Shown piece by piece: positions 18,003 through 22,911 of a DNA stretch of 22,911 nt; positions within the stretch are counted from its first letter, which is position 1; each line of letters begins with the position of its first letter. The stretch lies in NCBI GenBank assembly GCA_036123135.1, contig JAZADZ010000051.1, forward strand, positions 1-22,911, in the 5' to 3' direction. Source of the stretch: GCA-2716065 sp036123135. GTDB taxonomy: Bacteria; Bacteroidota; Bacteroidia; Flavobacteriales_D; Parvicellaceae. Made by a program: the position numbers and the translations under genes. The notes under the pieces are model-generated. The model was not told where the DNA came from and did not search any database. It worked only from the letters and a program-made list of their open reading frames with translations.

Positions 18003-19448
18003 TTAACCTACAGATCCTTCTAAGCTAATCTCCAAAAGCTTTTGTGCTTCAACAGCAAACTCCATGGGTAAATTATTTAACACCTCTTTTGCGTATCCAT
18101 TAACAATTAAACTAATTGCCTTTTCTTCTGAAATTCCTCTTTGCAAGCAATAAAAAATCTGGTCTTCTCCAATTTTAGATGTGGTAGCTTCATGTTCAAT
18201 TTGTGCCGAAGAATTTTCACACTCAATGTAGGGAAAAGTGTGAGCACCAGAACGATCTGTCATAAGCAATGAATCACACTGAGAGAAATTTCTAGCATTG
18301 TCTGCTCCTCTGCCAATTCGTACAAGACCACGATAGCTATTTTGGCTAAACCCAGCCGATATTCCTTTGGAAATAATGGTGGATTTGGTGTTTTTACCAA
18401 TGTGTATCATTTTTGTTCCTGTATCTGCCTGTTGATGATTGTTGGTGACTGCAACAGAGTAAAATTCACCAACAGAATCATTTCCTTTTAAGATGCAAGA
18501 AGGATATTTCCACGTTACAGCTGAACCTGTTTCAACCTGAGTCCAAGAAATTTTTGAGTTATTGTGGCAAATACCTCTTTTAGTGACAAAATTAAAAACG
18601 CCGCCCTTTCCATCTTTATCTCCTGGATACCAATTTTGTACAGTTGAATATTTAATTTCAGCGTCATCCATTGCTATCAGCTCAACCACAGCAGCATGTA
18701 GTTGATTCTCGTCCCTTTGCGGAGCAGTACATCCCTCTAAATAACTAACATAGCTTCCAGCATCTGCTACAACTAATGTTCTCTCAAATTGACCAGTACC
18801 TGACTCGTTTATGCGAAAATAGGTAGATAATTCCATGGGGCATTTAACACCTTTAGGAATGTAGCAAAAGGAACCATCCGAAAAAACAGCAGAGTTCAAC
18901 GCTGCGTAATAATTATCTGTATGGGGAATTACAGTTCCCATATATTTTTTAACTAAGTCTGGATGATTTTGAACAGCCTCGGAAAACGAACAAAAGATAA
19001 TTCCAAGTTCTGCAAGCTTATCTTTGAAGGAAGTAGCAACCGAAACCGAATCCATTACAAAATCAACCGCGACTCCAGAAAGTCTTTTTTGCTCTTCGAG
19101 AGATATTCCAAGCTTATCCATTGTTTTTAACAACTCAGGGTCAACCTCGTCTAAACTTTGAAGTTCCTTTTTTTGTTTTGGTGCTGAGTAATAAGAAATA
19201 TCTTGAAAATCTGGCTTTTCATACTTAACATGGGCCCATTCAGGCTCTGTCATTTTTGACCAAACTTCAAAAGCCTTTAGTCTGTATGCTAACAGCCAAT
19301 CTGGCTCTTTTTTCTTTTGAGAAATAAATTGTATAATTTCTTTGTTGAGACCCTTAGGTGCCTTTTCAGATTCTATGTCAGTGACAAAACCGAACTCATA
19401 ATCCTTGTTTTCTAAATCCTTCTTTAAATCTCCCTCTGTGTAAGCCAT
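18003..19448 (-). CDS. sufB: Fe-S cluster assembly scaffold SufB
   Basis: SufB receives sulfur and hosts the nascent cluster in SufBC2D. The protein has 481 residues, close to E. coli SufB (495), and ends almost identically (EISLEGSVG). NFSQCDS contains Cys391, the counterpart of essential Cys405 in E. coli, and QIEHEATTSKIGEDQIFYCL contains Glu420, the counterpart of Glu434. The N-terminal region has WLLAYRLKAFE, and the middle has YIPKGVKCPMELSTYFRIN, both typical of the family. The gene follows the sufA-like gene by 9 nt and precedes sufC by 10 nt, so it is part of one transcript. There is no Shine-Dalgarno at the start. Confidence 0.96.
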   Translation of the reverse strand: MAYTEGDLKKDLENKDYEFGFVTDIESEKAPKGLNKEIIQFISQKKKEPDWLLAYRLKAFEVWSKMTEPEWAHVKYEKPDFQDISYYSAPKQKKELQSLDEVDPELLKTMDKLGISLEEQKRLSGVAVDFVMDSVSVATSFKDKLAELGIIFCSFSEAVQNHPDLVKKYMGTVIPHTDNYYAALNSAVFSDGSFCYIPKGVKCPMELSTYFRINESGTGQFERTLVVADAGSYVSYLEGCTAPQRDENQLHAAVVELIAMDDAEIKYSTVQNWYPGDKDGKGGVFNFVTKRGICHNNSKISWTQVETGSAVTWKYPSCILKGNDSVGEFYSVAVTNNHQQADTGTKMIHIGKNTKSTIISKGISAGFSQNSYRGLVRIGRGADNARNFSQCDSLLMTDRSGAHTFPYIECENSSAQIEHEATTSKIGEDQIFYCLQRGISEEKAISLIVNGYAKEVLNNLPMEFAVEAQKLLEISLEGSVG

Positions 19449-19457
19449 AGCAAAATT

Positions 19458-19781
19458 TTAAAGAGAAAAACTCTCTCCACATCCACAAGTTCTGTCTGCA
19501 TTTGGGTTCACAAATACAAATCCTTTTCCATTAAGACCACCAGAATAATCAAGTGTTGTCCCGACTAAGTACAAATAGCTTTTCTTATCTACAACAACCT
19601 TAACTCCATTGTCTTCAAATTCTTTATCTCCATCAGACAAAGTATTGTCAAATGTCAGTTCATACATTAAACCAGAACATCCTCCACCTTTCACACCAAC
19701 TCTGATGAAATAATCAGCCTTTCCATCTTCTTCCATAAGACTAAAAGCTCTTTTTTTTGCACTTTCAGTTACTTGAATCAT
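19458..19781 (-). CDS. A-type Fe-S carrier (SufA/IscA/ErpA family)
   Basis: A-type carriers accept Fe-S clusters from the scaffold and pass them to client enzymes. This 107-residue protein has the three conserved cysteines: Cys35 in GGGCSGLMYEL and Cys99/Cys101 in the C-terminal TCGCGESF. Its place as the first gene of the suf operon suggests the SufA role, but sequence alone does not separate SufA, IscA and ErpA, so I give no symbol. A strong promoter of the bacteroidete type lies 34 nt upstream, which makes this the operon's first cistron. Confidence 0.93.
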   Translation of the reverse strand: MIQVTESAKKRAFSLMEEDGKADYFIRVGVKGGGCSGLMYELTFDNTLSDGDKEFEDNGVKVVVDKKSYLYLVGTTLDYSGGLNGKGFVFVNPNADRTCGCGESFSL

Positions 19782-19814
19782 AGGTCTTGTTATTTAGAAT
19801 AAATTTAAACTGAG

Positions 19815-19843
19815 CAAATATACCCAATATTTACATTACCAAA
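19815..19843 (-). promoter_or_regulatory. Promoter of the suf operon
   Basis: On the minus strand TTTG (19843-19840), a 17-nt spacer and TATATTTG (19822-19815) fit the bacteroidete consensus TTTG-N17-23-TAnnTTTG in both elements and spacing. The predicted transcript starts near 19808-19811, about 30 nt before the ATG of the first suf gene. No convincing Fur or IscR site is seen around it. Confidence 0.75.
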
Positions 19844-19883
19844 TGTTTGTTTACCACAAAATATCAGAAGATATCCCTTTTGT

Positions 19884-19891
19884 TATATTTG
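19884..19891 (+). promoter_or_regulatory. Probable thiL -7 promoter element
   Basis: TATATTTG matches TAnnTTTG exactly and ends 4 nt before the thiL ATG, so the transcript would start at or very near the first codon. There is no TTTG at the right distance for -33; the nearest, at 19846-19849, is 34 nt away. An inverted repeat (ATATC-AGAA-GATAT, 19861-19874) lies between and could be a coincidence. Confidence 0.45.
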
Positions 19892-19895
19892 CAAA

Positions 19896-20927
19896 ATGGA
19901 TAAAAATTTAAACCCTATTAGCTCGATTGGTGAATTTGGTCTAATTGATAAACTAACCAAAGATATCTCAATCAAACACAAATCGACTAACAAAGGAATT
20001 GGAGATGATGCAGCTGTAATCAACAAAGGAAATCTTGAAACAGTCTTATCCACGGACATGTTAATTGAAGGTATTCATTTTGACATGGTTTTTACTCCGT
20101 TAAAGCATTTAGGATATAAAGCAGTTGCCGTAAACGTCAGTGATATTTGTGCTATGAATGCCACACCAACCCAAGTATTGGTTTCTATTGCAATATCTAG
20201 TAAATATTCTCTTGAAGCTATTGAAGAAATCTATGATGGAATAAAGCACGCAGCAAAAATTTATCAATTGGATATTATTGGAGGAGACATCACAACCAAC
20301 CCCTCTGGTCTAGCCATATCCATTACTGCAATAGGAGAAGCTGAAAAAGATGAGCTTGTGTATAGAACTGGAGCGAAAGAAAACGATTTAATTGTGGTTA
20401 CAGGAGATTTAGGTGGTGCTTACATGGGCCTAAATGTGTTAAGAAGAGAAAAAGAAGTTTGGGCATCCAATCCAACTATTCAACCAGATCTCAGTGGAAA
20501 CGATTATATATTGGAAAGACAGCTCAAACCTGAGGCTAGAATTGATGTAATCAAATTACTAAAAGAGTTGAAAATAAAACCTTCAAGTATGATTGATATT
20601 TCAGATGGACTTGCCTCAGAAATAATTCATTTGTGCACGCAATCTAAAAAAGGGTGTCAGTTGTTCGAAGAAAAATTTCCAATTGATCACGCAACTCATT
20701 CAACAGCATTAGAATTTAATCTAAATCCGACAACTTGTGCTTTAAATGGAGGTGAAGATTATGAATTGCTATTTACAATCGATCTTAAGGACTACGATGT
20801 CATTAAAAATAATCCAAACTTTTTTGTGATTGGACACATTACTAACCAAGATAGTGGAACGAACCTTGTAAGTTCATCAGGAAATTCAATTCCTCTTTCT
20901 GCACAAGGATGGAATCATTTCAACTAA
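19896..20927 (+). CDS. thiL: Thiamine-monophosphate kinase
   Basis: ThiL phosphorylates thiamine monophosphate with ATP to give thiamine diphosphate, the active cofactor. The 343-residue protein belongs to the PurM/SelD/ThiL ATP-binding superfamily. It shows IGEFGLIDKL at 11-20, the Mg-binding GIGDDAAV at 34-41, STDMLIEGIHFD at 52-63, NVSDICAMNATP at 80-91, the IIGGDIT loop near 128-133, TGDLGGA at 169-175, DISDGLAS at 234-241, and GGEDYELLF at 285-293, all expected of ThiL. It is transcribed away from the suf operon, with no sign of a TPP riboswitch in the short leader. Its stop overlaps that of rng by 4 nt. The only functional link with suf is that thiamine synthesis upstream (ThiC) needs Fe-S clusters, which is background knowledge, not shown here. 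Confidence 0.95.
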   Translation: MDKNLNPISSIGEFGLIDKLTKDISIKHKSTNKGIGDDAAVINKGNLETVLSTDMLIEGIHFDMVFTPLKHLGYKAVAVNVSDICAMNATPTQVLVSIAISSKYSLEAIEEIYDGIKHAAKIYQLDIIGGDITTNPSGLAISITAIGEAEKDELVYRTGAKENDLIVVTGDLGGAYMGLNVLRREKEVWASNPTIQPDLSGNDYILERQLKPEARIDVIKLLKELKIKPSSMIDISDGLASEIIHLCTQSKKGCQLFEEKFPIDHATHSTALEFNLNPTTCALNGGEDYELLFTIDLKDYDVIKNNPNFFVIGHITNQDSGTNLVSSSGNSIPLSAQGWNHFN

Positions 20928-22474
20928 ACCTTGTAAGGTTTATTTTTCTCATCAACAAAATTGAAATCGACCATTCCAAGTTTTGTAATTCCTCTTACTT
21001 GTATCCATCTTTTGTATTTCAAGAACCATGTTCGCTGAATACTTTTTACACCACGTTTCAAAAAAGCTTCTATGAAAGGATGAACATTTAAAATGATGGT
21101 TTTATTTTTCATTTCATCGATTAGAAACTTCAATGAATTTTCAATTTCATCGATAATTAAAATTGAAGCTTGCACCTCACCAGTACCATTGCAAGATGGA
21201 CAAACCTCAGCAGTTTTAATTTCAGTTTCAGGGCGAACACGTTGTCTTGTGAGCTCAATTACACCAAATTTACTGGGAGGTATAATGTTGTATTTTGCTC
21301 TGTCTCCTTTCATGAATTTTCTAAAGGAGTCCGTTAATTTTTTGTTGTTTTCCCTTGCATACATATCAATAAAATCAACAACAATAATTCCACCCATATC
21401 ACGAAGTCTCAAAATTCTAGCAATTTCTTCTGCTGCTTCAATGTTTGTTTGTAGTGCATTTTCCTCTTGATTTTGAGCGGTGGCCTTTCTATTTCCGCTA
21501 TTGACATCAATCACATGCATTGCCTCGGTATGTTCAATAATCAAATATCCGCCAGAACTTAAATTTACTTTCCTTCCAAATGAAGCTTTTATTTGCTTAT
21601 TTATTCCGGTATCCTCAAAAACTCCAACCTTCCCGCGATAAAATTTGACGATGTTTTCTTTTTCAGGGGCAATTGTCTTAACATAGCTTCTAATTTGCTC
21701 AAATAAAGTTTGGTCATCGACTGTGATACTGGTAAAATCTTTGTTTAAGATGTCTCTAAGCACAGTCATTGCTCTGTTCATTTCTCCAAAAACCCTTTTG
21801 TGGGGTTTAGCACTTTTCAATTCCGAGTAAAGAGTTGCCCATTTCTTTTCAAGATCTTTTAAGTCTTGATCTAATTCAGCAACCTTTTGGTTTTGAGCCT
21901 CAGTACGAATGATTACTCCAAAATTTTTCGGCTTAATGCTGGTTATCAAACGCCTTAATCGGTCTCTTTCGCTTTGCTCCTTAATTTTTTGAGAAACAGA
22001 TATTTTATCAGAAAAGGGAACCAATACTAAAAACCGTCCGGCTAACGTAACTTCGGCACTTATTCTTGGACCTTTGGCTGAAATGGGTTCTTTGATTACC
22101 TGAACTGCCATCAGTTGCTTTGAAGATAGATGGTCTTTCATTTTTCCATCTTTATCAATCAAAGGCTCAATTTTATTGTACCCTAACTTTGAAGTAGTTT
22201 GTTTTCCTACTAGAGTGTTTTGAACATATTTATTCATCGATTTAAATCTGGGACCTAAATCATGATAGTGTAAAAAAGCATCCTTTTCGTATCCGACATC
22301 AACAAATGCGGCATTTAAACTTGGAACTATTTTACGAATCTTACCTAAATAAACATCACCTACGTTAAAACTGCTGTCATCATCTTCTTGATGAATTTCT
22401 ATTAATTTTTTTTCTTTTAATAGTGCTAAAACAACTTGTGCAGGCGTTGAATTGATTACTAATTCATATTGCAC
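20924..22474 (-). CDS. rng: Ribonuclease G/E family endoribonuclease
   Basis: Rng/CafA-type enzymes cut single-stranded A/U-rich RNA during mRNA decay and rRNA maturation. The 516-residue length is close to RNase G; the long C-terminal scaffold of RNase E is absent. An S1 RNA-binding domain runs from about 38 (VGDVYLGKIRKIVPSLNAAFVDVG) but holds a lysine-rich insertion near 90-120. The DNase I-like catalytic part has Asp323 (VIDVNSG) and Asp367 (IIVVDFIDM), matching Asp303 and Asp346 of RNase E. CPSC (Cys425, Cys428) is the Zn-link that joins subunits. The start is a GTG at 22474, supported by an AGGAGG Shine-Dalgarno 8 nt upstream, unlike the other genes here. It follows HU and a small basic protein gene on the same strand. 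Confidence 0.93.
   Translation of the reverse strand: MQYELVINSTPAQVVLALLKEKKLIEIHQEDDDSSFNVGDVYLGKIRKIVPSLNAAFVDVGYEKDAFLHYHDLGPRFKSMNKYVQNTLVGKQTTSKLGYNKIEPLIDKDGKMKDHLSSKQLMAVQVIKEPISAKGPRISAEVTLAGRFLVLVPFSDKISVSQKIKEQSERDRLRRLITSIKPKNFGVIIRTEAQNQKVAELDQDLKDLEKKWATLYSELKSAKPHKRVFGEMNRAMTVLRDILNKDFTSITVDDQTLFEQIRSYVKTIAPEKENIVKFYRGKVGVFEDTGINKQIKASFGRKVNLSSGGYLIIEHTEAMHVIDVNSGNRKATAQNQEENALQTNIEAAEEIARILRLRDMGGIIVVDFIDMYARENNKKLTDSFRKFMKGDRAKYNIIPPSKFGVIELTRQRVRPETEIKTAEVCPSCNGTGEVQASILIIDEIENSLKFLIDEMKNKTIILNVHPFIEAFLKRGVKSIQRTWFLKYKRWIQVRGITKLGMVDFNFVDEKNKPYKV
20926..20947 (+). terminator. Likely thiL intrinsic terminator inside the rng coding end
   Basis: AAACCT, the loop TGTA and AGGTTT form a perfect 6-bp stem at 20926-20941, followed by ATTTTT. 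It starts at the thiL stop codon and lies over the last codons of the convergent rng gene. The stem is short and half A-T, so the termination strength is uncertain. On the opposite strand there is no matching U-tract. Confidence 0.5.
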
Positions 22475-22481
22475 TTGAAAA

Positions 22482-22488
22482 TCCTCCT
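22482..22488 (-). promoter_or_regulatory. Strong Shine-Dalgarno of rng
   Basis: AGGAGGA on the minus strand, with 8 nt between AGGAGG and the GTG start, is close to a full match to the anti-Shine-Dalgarno of 16S rRNA. It decides the GTG start of rng. None of the other starts I inspected has comparable complementarity. An 11-codon open frame (22499-22464) runs through it and ends inside rng. Confidence 0.75.
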
Positions 22489-22562
22489 ATAGATTTCATG
22501 CAAAGCGATTAAACTCAGAGAAATAACTGAATTTAAGTTTGAAAACCTTTAATAAGAAAAAG

Positions 22563-22655
22563 TTATTTTTTCTTTTTATGACGATTTTTTCTAAGTCTTT
22601 TTTTCCTCTTATGAGTAGACATCTTGTGTCTTTTTCTTTTTTTACCGCTCGGCAT
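22563..22655 (-). CDS. 30-residue basic protein, AURKAIP1/COX24 (mS38-like) type
   Basis: An ATG at 22655 opens a 30-codon frame ending in TAA at 22563. The product starts MPSGKKRKRHKMSTHKRKKR and continues LRKNRHKKKK; about two thirds of it is Lys, Arg or His. The pattern KRKRHKM-x2-HKRKKRLRKNR is that of the AURKAIP1/COX24 domain, known from mitochondrial small-subunit protein mS38 and from tiny ribosome-associated proteins in bacteria. I infer it binds rRNA in the small subunit. It sits 25 nt behind the HU gene and 88 nt ahead of rng, all on the same strand. Its size makes it easy to miss. The sequence is too ordered to be a chance frame, since the poly-A context alone would not yield the His, Met and Leu spacing of the family. 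Confidence 0.8.
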   Translation of the reverse strand: MPSGKKRKRHKMSTHKRKKRLRKNRHKKKK

Positions 22656-22680
22656 AATTTAATTATTTAATTTTTTTATT

Positions 22681-22911
22681 CTAGTTTACCTTAACCTTAG
22701 TCTTCACACCATCAACAAACGTTTTGGATGGTTTAAATGAAGGTATATTGTGGGCAGGTATAATTAGGGTAGTGTTTTTTGAAATGTTACGTCCCGTTTT
22801 TTCAGCTCTTTCTTTGACAACAAAACTTCCAAAACCTCTCAGGTATACATTTTCGCCTTTTTCTAGAGCATTTTTAATTGAGTCCATAAAAGCTTCAACT
22901 GCTGCTTGAAC
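22681..22911 (-). CDS. HU-family DNA-binding protein (5' end outside window)
   Basis: HU dimers bend and compact DNA. The frame is open to the right edge of the window, so the N-terminus is missing; 76 codons are present, beginning VQAAVEAFMDSIKNALEKGE. LRGFGSFVVKERAEKTGRN is the beta-strand core, and PAHNIPSFKPSKTF near the C-terminus is the HU/IHF end; the proline-containing arm lies between (KNTTLIIPAHNIP). The ATG at 22887 is internal. The next gene on the strand starts 25 nt after its TAG, so HU, the small basic protein and perhaps rng share a transcript. HU and IHF-like paralogues cannot be separated on this fragment. Confidence 0.92.
   Translation of the reverse strand, partial: VQAAVEAFMDSIKNALEKGENVYLRGFGSFVVKERAEKTGRNISKNTTLIIPAHNIPSFKPSKTFVDGVKTKVKVN

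Noticed and set aside
19850..19895. TPP riboswitch ahead of thiL
   Set aside because: The leader is too short and lacks the conserved thi-box sequence; the -7 element lies next to the ATG.
1..22911. Mobile elements, tRNA or rRNA genes, defence genes
   Set aside because: No transposase, integrase, terminal repeats, tRNA cloverleaf or defence motif was seen in any frame or gap.

Overview
The window looks like chromosomal core sequence from a low-GC member of the Bacteroidota, most likely order Flavobacteriales. The evidence is a PorP/SprF-family protein, a DUF5723-TSP3-OmpA outer-membrane protein, a bacteroidete-type HU, -7 promoter elements of the form TAnnTTTG, and mostly no Shine-Dalgarno sequences. 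I see no mobile element, tRNA, rRNA, CRISPR array or sign of recent transfer.

Layout, left to right. (1) 1-552 (+): 3' end of a PorP/SprF-like protein, tail to tail with gyrB (555-2498, -). (2) 2613-7548 (-): an overlapping pair, a large secreted TPR protein followed by an outer-membrane beta-barrel. (3) 7747-8424 (+): an orphan FtsE-type ABC ATPase. (4) 8429-10649 (-): two overlapping family-4-type glycosyltransferases. (5) 10748-11761 (+): murB. (6) 11765-15878 (-): a DUF5723/TSP3/OmpA protein and an unrecognised secreted protein behind it. (7) 15963-19781 (-): an iron-sulfur assembly operon, sufA-like/sufB/sufC/sufD, without sufS or sufE. (8) 19896-20927 (+): thiL, divergent from suf. (9) 20924-22911 (-): a partial HU gene, a 30-codon basic protein of the AURKAIP1/COX24 (mS38-like) type, and an RNase G/E-family ribonuclease.

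Most genes are housekeeping or envelope genes: DNA topology (GyrB, HU), RNA decay (Rng), Fe-S assembly (Suf), thiamine diphosphate synthesis (ThiL), peptidoglycan precursor synthesis (MurB), division or envelope signalling (FtsE), surface glycan synthesis (two glycosyltransferases) and outer-membrane architecture (OmpA-like, TPR/beta-barrel pair, PorP/SprF). The map is compact. All four convergent junctions have gaps of +2, +4, +3 and -4 nt. No stretch over 300 bases lacks a gene.

I found no clearly new defence or mobile system. The points most worth following are: the tiny ribosomal-protein-like gene between HU and rng; the strong Shine-Dalgarno with an overlapping upstream mini-ORF at the rng start, unusual for this phylum; the overlapping TPR/beta-barrel pair; the OmpA-like gene with its uncharacterised partner; and a thiL terminator hairpin inside the rng coding end.
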